Shown: positions 35,654 through 44,360, numbered from the stretch's first letter. The stretch: 64,000 nt of DNA from Pseudomonas sp. PDM16 (GCF_014851865.1 NZ_JACVAM010000002.1:248001-312000); one strand, 5' to 3'. The notes: generated by a model not told the origin, from the sequence alone. Numbers and translations: made by a program.

Positions 35654-36772
35654 TTAGCTGCCAAAAGCTATTGTGATTGTAGATCCTACTATTCCCCCGA
35701 GAATACCTGCCGAAATAATAGTCAAAAGCTCGATTGCTTTGCTGTTTTTTTGATCGAAGTATTTTATAAGTTCGCTTGTTTCGTTGAGGGGGTATTGAGG
35801 GTGCTCGGATATTTCTTGGTCGATGTGCTCTTGCAGGTATGTCTCTGATTCTCCGCTTTTATACATCGCAGCGTAGTCGCTAGCGATCTGCCCTTTTCTG
35901 AATATTAAATACCCCTTAAACAAGCCGATATCCTTGAATGCTTTTTGGAAGAGCTTTGGCTTTTCTATTGTCCTTTTTATGATATTTTTCTTGTTTGTTT
36001 TTTCTTGAAGCTCAAGGATCGAATTTGTTGTGTCTTGAATCTCTCCCCATTTTTTCAAACTGAATCGTGCATCTTTGTTTAGTTGGTAAAAAAATGACAA
36101 TTCGTCAGCGAGGGCTTCTTGCAGTTCTTCAAGAGCTTTGTCCTCGTTTTTAAATTTATTTGCGTTATAATTAAATTTAAGGGTGTTGTATGCTCGGCTC
36201 TTTATTTCATTGAGTGTAAATGACGAGCTTTCAATGGCTGTGTCGCTTTCGTTTAGGTAGAAATTTGCGTGAAAGGGTGACGGGCCTAGGAAGTCATACT
36301 CTAGGAATGTTTCGGTCTTTTGTATTTCTTTAGTTAAGAATTCCCTGACTACTTGAACCGCTGTAGAGGGTAGGGTGTCTTCTGTGGCGGATAGGCACTC
36401 GATATAGCTCACTGGGCCATGCCACTCATGTCGCACAGTGATTTTAAAATTCTCGGTGCCTGTATCTAAATATTCTTCTGGTAGATTTATTAATTCTGCT
36501 TGAATTCGAGATGGTATATAGATTTTGAAAGTTAAATTTAAGAATGTAATAAGTGGATAGCCATTGTCCCCCTCCCTGATTTTAGGGTTGGGGGGTGATG
36601 TGTCTATTTTCTCATCTTTAATATCTTCATCGAAAGATATTGTTACGTCTGATGTGGTTGTGAGATTTTTAAGGGTTTTGGTTATTTCATCGATATATTC
36701 TTGTACGGAGATTTCTTTGTCTATGTTGTCTTTCAATGAAAAGTGAAAACATCCTACCCCAAAAGCTTTCAT
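35654..36772 (-). CDS. Unknown AT-rich protein with C-terminal membrane helix
   Basis: 372 residues from the ATG at 36772, which has TAAGGA just before it; an in-frame ATG at 36826 would add 18 residues but lacks a ribosome site. No family is recognised. Residues about 1-180 look like mixed alpha/beta with many acidic and polar residues; residues about 200-320 are helical and lysine/glutamate-rich (EDKALEELQEALADELSFF; ILELQEKTNKKNIIKR). The last 25 residues are a hydrophobic tail (LLTIISAGILGGIVGSTITIAFG), suggesting a tail-anchored or C-terminally tethered inner-membrane protein with a cytosolic body. Base and codon use (many AT-ending codons) differ sharply from neighbours, indicating transfer. 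Sole cargo besides psiE; a phage-defence or toxin role is possible but unproven. Confidence 0.75.
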   Translation of the reverse strand: MKAFGVGCFHFSLKDNIDKEISVQEYIDEITKTLKNLTTTSDVTISFDEDIKDEKIDTSPPNPKIREGDNGYPLITFLNLTFKIYIPSRIQAELINLPEEYLDTGTENFKITVRHEWHGPVSYIECLSATEDTLPSTAVQVVREFLTKEIQKTETFLEYDFLGPSPFHANFYLNESDTAIESSSFTLNEIKSRAYNTLKFNYNANKFKNEDKALEELQEALADELSFFYQLNKDARFSLKKWGEIQDTTNSILELQEKTNKKNIIKRTIEKPKLFQKAFKDIGLFKGYLIFRKGQIASDYAAMYKSGESETYLQEHIDQEISEHPQYPLNETSELIKYFDQKNSKAIELLTIISAGILGGIVGSTITIAFGS

Positions 36773-36947
36773 ATATTTCCTTATGTAGTATGTTGGCGGT
36801 TTTAGTTGTTGGCCAATTGCTATCATAGGGTCAGAGTTTTCTCTGTCAATCGGTAGGAATGTCGAAGCTCTGCTTTACGAGGCAAAACTATTAGCAGCCA
36901 AGTCCTCCAGCTGTGCCGTAGATAAAGGCGAATGTCAGACCGCGTGG

Positions 36948-36957
36948 TCAAGACCAA
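36948..36957 (+). repeat. 10-bp direct repeat, right copy
   Basis: TCAAGACCAA, identical to 34825-34834. Only one copy is needed to rebuild the intact psiE frame. Confidence 0.8.
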
Positions 36958-37180
36958 TCACATGCCGGTGCGCTTTCTGATCTATGTAGCGATTACCGCG
37001 CTGACCCGTCTGCTCATCTCTGACGTATCGCACCACAATGGCCCGGGGATGGGCGTGGTCTATGTTTCCGGTGCGATTCTGCTGCTGGCGCTGGCGATTC
37101 TGGTGGTGCGTTTCGCTTCGTCGAGCTTCCCCTCGGTACAGCCGCCAGCCCGCATAGGCCGTGATGTGGACGAGAGTTGA
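36948..37180 (+). pseudogene. psiE: 3' fragment of split native psiE
   Basis: Starts with the second copy of TCAAGACCAA and continues KTNHMPVRFLIYVAITALTR... to the native stop at 37180. It encodes the C-terminal half of PsiE (two membrane helices, SDVSHHNGPG loop). A short in-frame start at 36932 lies in the insert but lacks a ribosome site, so expression is doubtful. GC-rich codon use matches the 5' fragment and flanking genes, not the insert. Confidence 0.88.
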
Positions 37181-37296
37181 ATTGCTTTCAATTGCGAATA
37201 TTTAGCAATAACATATCCGGCCTATCTGTCTCGATGTTCAGCCCCGGTACGCTCGTGCCGGTACAAGACTGACCACGCCCACAAGATGAGCCGACC

Positions 37297-37581
37297 GTGA
37301 GCAAGCATTCCACCCTGACGCCTTGGAGCATCGCCTCTCGTGTACTGGCCGCCCTTATCGGCGGCTACGCACTGGCCTATGGCTTCTCCGTCTACCTTCC
37401 TCTGGCGCGGCCGGATCGCGTCGCCTTCGCGGGTATGTTCAGCTTCGCCGTATGGACGGCGGCGGTCATCTACGTGTTCGCCGCTCGCAGCGCGGCCCGC
37501 GCCTGGTTGTGGCTGGCAGGGCTGACCGCCGCCATGTGTCTGGCGGCCTTCCTGCCGAGCGAACTGGGGGTGCGTCCATGA
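37297..37581 (+). CDS. DUF3649 membrane protein
   Basis: 94 residues from a GTG at 37297. Three hydrophobic helices (about 15-35, 43-62, 68-88) match the small DUF3649 family found next to PepSY proteins in iron-related loci. It overlaps the next gene by 4 bases (ATGA), so the trio DUF3649-PepSY-DUF3325 is translated as one unit. A role in siderophore-iron release or heme/iron reduction at the inner membrane is assumed for such trios, but is not proven. Confidence 0.8.
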   Translation: MSKHSTLTPWSIASRVLAALIGGYALAYGFSVYLPLARPDRVAFAGMFSFAVWTAAVIYVFAARSAARAWLWLAGLTAAMCLAAFLPSELGVRP

Positions 37582-39107
37582 GCCTGCGTCAATCCATGGC
37601 AGGTCTGCACACCTGGGGCGGTCTGATACCGAGCTGGTTGCTCTACGTGATCATCCTGGCCGGCACCATCGCTTGCTTCGACAAGGAACTGGACCGCTGG
37701 ATGCGCCCTGCGCTGCATCAGGAGTCGGCCGCGACCATGAGCGCCGACCAGGCGCGCGACTGGCTGCAACGCAACGTCAAGGACGAGCTGCACGCTTTCT
37801 GGATGCACGGCCCGAGCGAACGTGAACCCTATTGGCGGTTGGGTTGGGAAGTGGATGGCACGGGCGAGGGCGATAACCTCACCTTCGCTCCGAGCGGCGG
37901 GGAGCCGATGCCGGGCACGGTTGGTGGCGATTTCTTCTTCCGCCTGCATTACACCCTGCATGCCGGCATGATCGGGCTCTACATCGTCGGTCTGGCAGGG
38001 ATGTTCATGCTGGTGGCGCTGGTGTCCGGGGTGATCATTCACCGGCGCATCTTCAAGGACTTCTTCACCCTGCGGCCGAACGCCAATGGCCAACGTGCCT
38101 GGCTGGATGCCCACAACCTGTTCGGCGTGGTCGGTTTCCCTTTCCACCTGATCCTGGCCTACACCGGCGTGGTGATCTTCGTTTCCAACTACATGCCGGC
38201 CGGCCTGCAGGTGGCATACAAGAACGACATCGAGCACTTCTTCAGCGAGGTGGCGGGTGCCTACCATCGTGAGGAGATGCACCAGCCGGCGGCGGCCCCC
38301 ATGTCGCTGAACGCCTTGATCGAGCGTTCCCAGGAACACTGGAATGGTGGCAAGGCAGGCTGGATCAGCGTGCACCATCCGGGTGATGCCTCTGCCGTGG
38401 TCGATATCAGCGAGCAGAGCAGCGAGTCTCGCGTTGGACGCCCTCTTTCCGGGCTGACCTATGACGCGGCCACGGGCGAGCTGCTGCATGAACAGAAACC
38501 GCCGGTTGGCTACTCCTTCTACAGTTGGCTGGCCGGCCTGCACATGGTGCAATTCGGCGGTAGCCTGGTGCGGGGGCTGTATTTCCTGCTCGGCCTGGCG
38601 GGCTGCGCGCTGATGATCGGTGGGGTCAAGGTGTGGGTTGCCAAGCGCGAGGCGCGCGGTGGTGCTGGCATCGGCCTGGTGCGATCGCTCAACGGTGCGG
38701 TGTTCGCCGGTATGCCTCTGGCCAGCCTGGTGCTGCTGTGGGGCAATCGTCTGATTCCCGCCGGCGTGGCCGAACGTGCCAGCGTCGAGTCCTGGGTCTT
38801 CGTCGGCGCCTGGCTGTTGGTGGCGCTCTGGTCGGTACTTGGTCGCCGCCAGCCGCGCCGCCTGCTGAGCCAGCAATTAGCGCTGGGAGCTGTGCTCGCC
38901 CTGGGGCTGCCGTTGCTCAATGGCCTGACCACCGATCATGGCCACCTGTTCTCGACCTTGTTGCGTGGCGACTGGGCTTTGGCTGGAGTCGATCTGACCC
39001 TGATCGCCGGAGGCCTGCTCAGCGCCGTCTACGCCTGGCGCTTCGCTCAGCCACAGGCAGAGCCGGTACCGCGTGGTCGTCGCGTTCTGGTCGAGGAGAC
39101 CGCCTGA
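37578..39107 (+). CDS. PepSY-associated transmembrane protein
   Basis: 509 residues from the ATG at 37578. N-terminal TM (about 10-38), a first periplasmic PepSY-like region (MSADQARDWLQRNVKDELHAF), TM pair near residues 135-165 with histidines (RLHYTLHAG) and HNLFGVVGFPFHLILAYTG, a second periplasmic region, then a cluster of C-terminal helices. Paired histidines in the helices suggest b-type heme, as in PiuB-type reductases of siderophore systems. It is the middle gene of a tightly coupled trio. Substrate and electron donor are unknown. Confidence 0.85.
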   Translation: MSLRQSMAGLHTWGGLIPSWLLYVIILAGTIACFDKELDRWMRPALHQESAATMSADQARDWLQRNVKDELHAFWMHGPSEREPYWRLGWEVDGTGEGDNLTFAPSGGEPMPGTVGGDFFFRLHYTLHAGMIGLYIVGLAGMFMLVALVSGVIIHRRIFKDFFTLRPNANGQRAWLDAHNLFGVVGFPFHLILAYTGVVIFVSNYMPAGLQVAYKNDIEHFFSEVAGAYHREEMHQPAAAPMSLNALIERSQEHWNGGKAGWISVHHPGDASAVVDISEQSSESRVGRPLSGLTYDAATGELLHEQKPPVGYSFYSWLAGLHMVQFGGSLVRGLYFLLGLAGCALMIGGVKVWVAKREARGGAGIGLVRSLNGAVFAGMPLASLVLLWGNRLIPAGVAERASVESWVFVGAWLLVALWSVLGRRQPRRLLSQQLALGAVLALGLPLLNGLTTDHGHLFSTLLRGDWALAGVDLTLIAGGLLSAVYAWRFAQPQAEPVPRGRRVLVEETA

Positions 39108-39430
39108 TGTTGCTGTTCGCCTTCTCCCTGAGCTATCTGGCCATGGCTGCCCTTTGCCTGGCCATGTCTCGTCATCACAAGGTGCTGCTAAGCGGTTCTC
39201 CAACTCCGGCGCGCCAGCGCGGCCTGCGGGGGCTCGCCGTGCTTGGGCTGGGTTTCGGTCTGGCACTGTGCTGGGTAGCGCGTGGTGGCGAGATCGGCGC
39301 CGTGCTCTGGTTGTGCCTGGTGATGCTCGCCGGCCTGCTGCTGGTGGCCCTGTTGGCCTGGCGCGAGCGTTGGGTGCTGCCGCTGGCTGCCGTGTTGCCG
39401 GTCGCCGGTGGTGTGACCGCGCTGGTCTGA
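39107..39430 (+). CDS. DUF3325 membrane protein
   Basis: 107 residues. The ATG at 39107 shares one base with the stop of the PepSY gene (TGATG). Three to four hydrophobic helices with the family's N-terminal LSYLAMAALCLAMSRHHKV. It is the small third partner of the PepSY trio. Its stop abuts the end of the convergent AraC-type pseudogene, leaving no spacer. Confidence 0.82.
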   Translation: MLLFAFSLSYLAMAALCLAMSRHHKVLLSGSPTPARQRGLRGLAVLGLGFGLALCWVARGGEIGAVLWLCLVMLAGLLLVALLAWRERWVLPLAAVLPVAGGVTALV

Positions 39431-40288
39431 TCAGCGCACCGCGCGCAGCAATCCTGGCGCCGCGCCAAACGCCTGGCGGAAGCGGTTGCTGAAGTGGCTG
39501 GCGCTGGCAAAGCCGCAGGCCAGGCCTATCTCACCCAGCGGCAGATCGCCGTGCTGCAGCAACTCCCTTGCCCGTAGCAGGCGACGCTGCAGCACGTAGC
39601 GGTGCGGTGGCATGCTAAAGCTGGCGCTGAACATGCGCGCGAAGTGATATTCGGACAGTGCTGCTAGTTGCGCCAGTTCGCCCAAGGCCAGTGGCTCGTC
39701 CAGATGCTGTTCGATGTAGTCCACCAGGCGTTTGCGCAGATGCGGCGCCAGCCCCCCTTTCAGTTTCAGCCCCTGCCGCAGGCCGACCTGGGTCAGCAGA
39801 ACGTGGCTGATCATCTCGTGGGCCAGGCTGCTGGCCAACAGGCGCTCGCCGGGCTCGTTCCAGTCCAGTACCACCAGTTGATGGAACTGGCTGACCAGGC
39901 GTGGATCCTAAAGGAAGGTGCTCTCGTTCAACTGCAGTTCGCGCGGCTCGCGGTCGAGCAGGGTGACGGCGGTGGCGGCGAAGCGCTCGGGGCTGACATA
40001 GAGATGGGCCAGGCGGATGTCTCCGTTGATCACCCAGGACGATTCGTGACCGGCCGGCAGCACGCACAGTTTGTCCGGCGAGCCCTTGGCGCCCGGACGG
40101 TCGCGGCGGAAGGTGCCGGTACCGCCGGCCAGGTAGCACGACAGGGTGTGGTGGCTGGGGCCCTGGTAGTCGCGCGCGTCGTGGTGGTTGGTCCACTGTG
40201 CGGCGGCCAGCTCGGCACCGCGAAGCAATCGCGCGTTCGGCGAGCTGCTGAGCGACTGGAAGACCAGGTTCTGTTCGAGTGTGGCCAT
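39431..40288 (-). pseudogene. AraC-type regulator interrupted by an in-frame amber codon
   Basis: Reading from the ATG at 40288 (MATLEQNLVFQSL...), the sensor half runs 126 codons, meets TAG at 39910-39908 (after NESTFL), and continues in the same frame with DPRLVSQFHQLVVLDWNE into a full AraC DNA-binding half (two helix-turn-helix motifs, LAALSEYHFARMFSASF and GLACGFASASHFSNRFR). No frameshift is needed. The most economical event is CAG to TAG (Gln to stop). The downstream half could restart at internal codons. Position beside the PepSY trio suggests it regulated those genes. A sequencing error must be excluded. Confidence 0.85.
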
Positions 40289-40433
40289 CGGCATGGGGGA
40301 GGGCGAATGGAATGCCTGCCATCCTACTCCCACGGCGCTTCGGCGCCAGTGGTGGATGACAGATAAGCGCAATTTTATGCAAGCGCGCCAGCGTGGCTCA
40401 GGAGGAGACTGCGGTGATCAACGGAGCCTTGCC

Positions 40434-41330
40434 ATGAATCTGTCGCTGTACCTGCTCACCGTACTGATCTGGGGCACCACCTGGATCGCCCTCAAGCTGC
40501 AACTGGGCGAGGTAGCCATTCCTGCGTCCATTGCCTATCGCTTCGCCCTGGCGGCCAGCGTGCTGTTCATTCTGCTTCTGCTCAGCCGGCGCCTGCAGCG
40601 CCTCGACCGGCGTGGCCAACTGCTGTGCCTGGCCCAGGGCCTGTGCCTGTTCTGTCTCAACTTCATGTGCTTCTACACGGCCAGCCAGTGGATCCCCAGC
40701 GGCCTGGTGGCGGTGATCTTCTCCACGGCGACCCTGTGGAATGCGCTGAATGCGCGGCTCTTCATGGGGAGGAGGATTGCCGCCAACGTGCTGGCCGGCG
40801 GTGCGCTGGGGCTGCTGGGCCTGGGGCTGCTGTTCTGGCCGGAGCTGTCACACCACGAAGCCAGCCGAGAGACCCTGCTTGGCATCGGTCTGGCCGTACT
40901 CGGCACCCTGTGTTTTTCCGCCGGCAACCTGCTCTCCAGTCTGCAGCAACAGGCGGGGCTCAAGCCGCTGACCACCAATGCCTGGGGCATGTTCTACGGC
41001 GCATTATTGCTGGTCGGCTACTGCCTGGTCGCCGGCGTGCCCTTCACTTTCGAGGTGAACACCCGCTATATCGGTTCCCTGCTGTACCTGGCGATTCCCG
41101 GCTCGGTGATCGGCTTCACCGCCTACCTGACTCTGGTCGGGCGTATGGGGCCGGAGCGCGCCGCCTACTGCACGGTGCTGTTCCCGGTGGTGGCACTGAA
41201 CATCTCGGTGTTCGTCGAGGGCTACCAGTGGACGGCGCCGGCGCTGTTCGGCCTGCTGCTGGTGATGCTCGGCAACGTGCTGGTATTCCGCCAGCCCAAG
41301 CCGGCGCTCGCAGCCGAACAGGCCACCTAA
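40434..41330 (+). CDS. EamA/DMT family transporter
   Basis: 298 residues from the ATG at 40434, with ten hydrophobic helices and two EamA repeats (motif LIWGTTWIALKLQLG at the start). Inner-membrane exporter with unknown substrate. It is divergent from the broken AraC gene, with about 145 bases between, so the regulator may have controlled it too. Its stop overlaps the convergent AAA gene by 4 bases. Confidence 0.84.
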   Translation: MNLSLYLLTVLIWGTTWIALKLQLGEVAIPASIAYRFALAASVLFILLLLSRRLQRLDRRGQLLCLAQGLCLFCLNFMCFYTASQWIPSGLVAVIFSTATLWNALNARLFMGRRIAANVLAGGALGLLGLGLLFWPELSHHEASRETLLGIGLAVLGTLCFSAGNLLSSLQQQAGLKPLTTNAWGMFYGALLLVGYCLVAGVPFTFEVNTRYIGSLLYLAIPGSVIGFTAYLTLVGRMGPERAAYCTVLFPVVALNISVFVEGYQWTAPALFGLLLVMLGNVLVFRQPKPALAAEQAT

Positions 41331-42487
41331 TCCGGCCAGTGCCAGAGCGGCTCGTCGAGCATGCCCTGGCCCTGGATGGCAGTCTGCCCCAGGCGCTTGT
41401 CGAGGACGATGGAGTTGCACTCGGGGTGCTGTTCCAGCGCAGCGATCAACCGGCTGGCGTGGGACACCACCCACACCTGGGTGTGCCTGGAAGCCTCGAC
41501 GATCAGGCGCCCCAGCGCCGGTAGCAGGTCCGGGTGCAGGCTGGTCTCTGGCTCGTTGAGTACCATCAGCGATGGCGGCCGTGGCGTGAGCAGTGCGGCT
41601 ACCAGCAGCAGGTAACGCAGGGTGCCGTCGGACAGCTCGGCGGCCGATAGTGGTCGCAGCAGACCCTCCTGGCGCAATGCAACACTGAAGCGCCCGCCAG
41701 GCTGGAAGTCGATATCCAGTTCTGAACCTGGGAAGGCGTCGGCAATGGCGTGTTCCAGCGCCTGGCGATCACCGATCTCGCGGATGGTCTGCAGGGCAGC
41801 AGCCAGGTCGCGGCCGTCGTGGTGCAGCACTGGCGTGCGGGTGCCCAGCTGCGGCTGGCGCGCCGGGGCATCGGCGTCGGTGCGGAAGTGATCGTAGAAG
41901 CGCCAGCGACGGATCGTCTCGCGCAACTGGAATACCTCCGGGCAGCCCGGATCGTTGCCGATCTGGTCGAACAGACTGTCGTAGCTCGGCAGATGCTGGG
42001 CCAGCACCTGCCAGCTGCGGCCTTCGCGCTGACGGACCATCGGACCCTCGCGATCCACCAGCAGTGAGGCGGGACGGTAGCAGGGGCCGGCCCAGATGCA
42101 CTCGCGCTTGATCTCGGGGTCCAGCGCGAAGGCCGAGCGCGAGGGTTCGGGCAGCCCAAGGGAGATGGCGAAGCCGAAATCCTCGCCGGCGAAACCCAGG
42201 CGCAGACGTACTACCTCACTGCGCGGGCCACCTTGGATCGGTACTTCGCCATTCTTCATACGTCTGCTGATTTTTTCCGGCCCCGCCCAGAGCGTCGATT
42301 CCAGCCCGCCATCGCGCGCCAGTGCATTGACCACGCCGCCCCGCGCGGTCTCGGCCAGCAGACGCAGGGCGCGATACAGGTTGGACTTGCCGCTGCCGTT
42401 GGCGCCGGTGATCAGGTTGAGGCGGCCGAGCGGCATCACCAGGTTATTGATGGAGCGGTAGTTGCCGACGGCGAGGGTGTGCAGCAT
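41327..42487 (-). CDS. AAA family ATPase (RecF/SMC-like AAA_21)
   Basis: 386 residues. Walker A GANGSGKSNLY near residues 29-39, ABC-type signature region (LSDGTLRYLLL), Walker B LMVLNEPETSLHPDL and a following VSHASRLI histidine. This is the stand-alone AAA_21/RecF-like family with no long coiled coil and no TOPRIM domain, so it is not a typical OLD nuclease. Function unknown, possibly a regulatory or repair ATPase. No nuclease or effector gene lies beside it that would suggest a defence pair. Confidence 0.83.
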   Translation of the reverse strand: MLHTLAVGNYRSINNLVMPLGRLNLITGANGSGKSNLYRALRLLAETARGGVVNALARDGGLESTLWAGPEKISRRMKNGEVPIQGGPRSEVVRLRLGFAGEDFGFAISLGLPEPSRSAFALDPEIKRECIWAGPCYRPASLLVDREGPMVRQREGRSWQVLAQHLPSYDSLFDQIGNDPGCPEVFQLRETIRRWRFYDHFRTDADAPARQPQLGTRTPVLHHDGRDLAAALQTIREIGDRQALEHAIADAFPGSELDIDFQPGGRFSVALRQEGLLRPLSAAELSDGTLRYLLLVAALLTPRPPSLMVLNEPETSLHPDLLPALGRLIVEASRHTQVWVVSHASRLIAALEQHPECNSIVLDKRLGQTAIQGQGMLDEPLWHWPD

Positions 42488-42513
42488 GGGAGTCGTCCTG
42501 ACGAGTGCGCCGC

Positions 42514-43146
42514 CTATGCTAGCGCGACCCGTGCATCGACGCGCAAGGCGCCCACAGGTTCGGTAGCGGCATAGCTGACCAGATGCAGCTCATGTACTGG
42601 CAGGTCGAGCGGCAAGCAGTCGCGCAGGGCTGCTGCGCGACTGCGCCATTCAGCCGTGCTGGCGGCCATGCGGTAGAGACCCACTGTGAGGTGAGGCACG
42701 TAGGGGGCCTGGCGAACTTCGGTGCTCAGGCGACCGAGCTCCTGGCGCAGGCAGCTCAGCGTGTCGTTCTCCTCTACTGCCAGAAAGGCTGCGCTGGCGA
42801 AGCTATCCAGCCCACCAATGCGTAGTGTGAACGGCGCCAGTTGCAGCGTTTCGATGGCTGCCCGCTGGTCGTCGAGCACTGCTGTTGCGATGTCATCGTC
42901 ATGGCGAGGTACAGCGCAGACAAAGCCGCAGACGAACAGGGTGACATGGGCCTGGCGTATCCCCGGTGGTTGCAGCCAGTCGCCGAGCAGCGTCCGTGCG
43001 GCCTCGAGCCGTGACAGAACCTTTGGGCATTCCACGGGAATCGACCAAAGACAGTAGTGTTCGCGCCCTCGGTGCCATTCGGGATAATCACGCAGTTCGC
43101 AAGGTTGGGTGAATTCGGGCGCGTGATGCCAATCGAGCAGGCGCAT
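42514..43146 (-). CDS. 2H phosphoesterase (2'-5' RNA ligase-like)
   Basis: 210 residues with two HxTx motifs spaced as in the 2H superfamily: HVTLFVCGF near residue 66 and HLTVGLYRM near residue 149. Such proteins hydrolyse or ligate 2',5'- or cyclic phosphodiester bonds in RNA or nucleotides. The N-terminus (CELRDYPEWHRGREHYCLW) is unlike E. coli ThpR. Four bases from the following small membrane-protein gene, so probably co-transcribed. Substrate unknown. Confidence 0.78.
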   Translation of the reverse strand: MRLLDWHHAPEFTQPCELRDYPEWHRGREHYCLWSIPVECPKVLSRLEAARTLLGDWLQPPGIRQAHVTLFVCGFVCAVPRHDDDIATAVLDDQRAAIETLQLAPFTLRIGGLDSFASAAFLAVEENDTLSCLRQELGRLSTEVRQAPYVPHLTVGLYRMAASTAEWRSRAAALRDCLPLDLPVHELHLVSYAATEPVGALRVDARVALA

Positions 43147-43150
43147 GGGC

Positions 43151-43522
43151 TCAGGCGTCTCGCTGCCCCAGATGCAGGGCCAGCACCAAAGCCACCGGAT
43201 AGCAGAGGTAGTGGAGGACGAACAGCAACTGGCCTGCGGTGCCGGGCTCGTCCTTCAGCAACATCAGACCCCAGATCAGCAGGTAGAGCAGGCCCAGTGC
43301 GGCGGTGTACAGCGCGATGAGCGCCCAGCGCTCGGCGGGTAAGGGTGAGCGTCCCTCGATCCAGCGGAATGCTACGCGCAGGGCCAGGGCGATGAGTGCC
43401 GCGGCGATCAGCGTGGCAGGCAGGCCGCCGATTTTCAGGCCGGTACGCAGCAGCAGGTTGACCAGGAAGGCGGCGGCCACCGCGGCCAGCACGTAGTAGT
43501 GAAGGTGCAGGCGGCGGGTCAT
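43151..43522 (-). CDS. Small inner-membrane protein, unknown
   Basis: 123 residues with four hydrophobic helices (about 8-26, 32-50, 63-88, 98-118) joined by short charged loops. No family is recognised. It lies between the SDR gene (4 bases upstream) and the 2H phosphoesterase gene (4 bases downstream), so the three likely form an operon. Confidence 0.7.
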   Translation of the reverse strand: MTRRLHLHYYVLAAVAAAFLVNLLLRTGLKIGGLPATLIAAALIALALRVAFRWIEGRSPLPAERWALIALYTAALGLLYLLIWGLMLLKDEPGTAGQLLFVLHYLCYPVALVLALHLGQRDA

Positions 43523-43526
43523 GGCG

Positions 43527-44360
43527 TCAGCTCAGGTGACGGTCGAGGCCGAAGCGTTTCTTCAGCACCTTGTCCAGCAACCGTGTCGGCAGCCAGCGGG
43601 CGAGCAGGGGCATGGCGCGGCTGCCGTTGCCGATGCGGATCAGCACTGGGCGCGTGGGTTTGCGCACGGCGGTGAGCAGCTCGGCGGCGAAGTCTTCGGC
43701 GGGCGTCGGGTTGTCCTGTGAGGCATTGGCGCGGGCGCGGATGCCTTCGCGCAGCGGCCACCAGGGCGAGTTCTCGCGGATCAGCTGCTCGGCCTCGGCG
43801 CTGGCATTGGCACCGAAGCTGGAGGCGATGGCACCCGGTTGCACTTCCATGACGTCGATGGCGAAGGGCGCCAGCTCCAGGCGCAGGGCGTCGGTCAGGG
43901 CGTGTACTGCCGCCTTGGACGCGCAGTAGGCGCCAGCGAATGGCGTGACCATCACCCCGGACACGCTGCCGATGTTCACCACCAGGCCGCGGCTGGCACG
44001 CAGCAGCGGGAAGCAGGCGCGAGTCAGCTCCACCAGGCTGAACACGTTGGTTTCGAACTGCCGGCGCATGCCCTCGGCACCACCATCCAGCAGCGGGCCC
44101 ATGGCGCCGTAGCCGGCATTGTTGATCAGCACGTCGAGGCGGCCGGCTTCTGCGCTCAGGCGGGCGTGGACGCGAGCGATGTCCTCTGCGTCGTTGACGT
44201 CGAGCTTCACGGCGGTGAATCCGGCGGCGTCGAGGGTGGCCAGGTCGGCGCCCTTGCGCGCGGCGGCGAATACGCGATAACCGGCGGCCTTGAAGGCATC
44301 GGCCAGGGCGCGGCCGATGCCGCTGGAGCAACCGGTGATCAGGGCGACGGGCTGGGTCAT
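43527..44360 (-). CDS. Short-chain dehydrogenase/reductase (SDR)
   Basis: 277 residues, classical SDR: TGxxxGIG motif (ITGCSSGIGRALADA), NNAGYGA, catalytic Ser in NIGSVSGV and YxxxK in YCASKAAVHAL. NAD(P)-dependent oxidoreductase for an alcohol or keto substrate that cannot be named from sequence. First gene of the probable SDR-membrane protein-2H operon. Confidence 0.88.
   Translation of the reverse strand: MTQPVALITGCSSGIGRALADAFKAAGYRVFAAARKGADLATLDAAGFTAVKLDVNDAEDIARVHARLSAEAGRLDVLINNAGYGAMGPLLDGGAEGMRRQFETNVFSLVELTRACFPLLRASRGLVVNIGSVSGVMVTPFAGAYCASKAAVHALTDALRLELAPFAIDVMEVQPGAIASSFGANASAEAEQLIRENSPWWPLREGIRARANASQDNPTPAEDFAAELLTAVRKPTRPVLIRIGNGSRAMPLLARWLPTRLLDKVLKKRFGLDRHLS

Larger units (their letters stand above)
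34835..36947. mobile_element. 2.1-kb insertion element in psiE without transposase
   Basis: The block between the two direct repeats is foreign by three signs: it interrupts an otherwise intact gene, it is markedly AT-rich over most of its length, and removal of it with one repeat copy restores the frame. The ends are loosely complementary (left CCAACCGTATCTAACA; right end read inward CCACGCGGTCTGACA, about 11 of 15 matches with one gap). It contains an intact divergent psiE copy and one unknown minus-strand gene. No transposase or integrase is encoded, so it is either non-autonomous, a remnant, or arrived by recombination. Confidence 0.7.

Noticed and set aside
35574..35657. 27-codon plus-strand frame with a good ribosome site in the insert
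   Set aside because: Too short to judge and it ends inside the stop of a convergent gene; mentioned only as a possibility in the spacer entry.
36932..37180. Independent small membrane-protein gene
   Set aside because: It is the C-terminal half of native psiE; its start lies in the insert and lacks a ribosome site.
41327..42487. AAA ATPase as an OLD-type or other phage-defence gene
   Set aside because: No TOPRIM/nuclease domain and no partner gene; neighbours are housekeeping-like.
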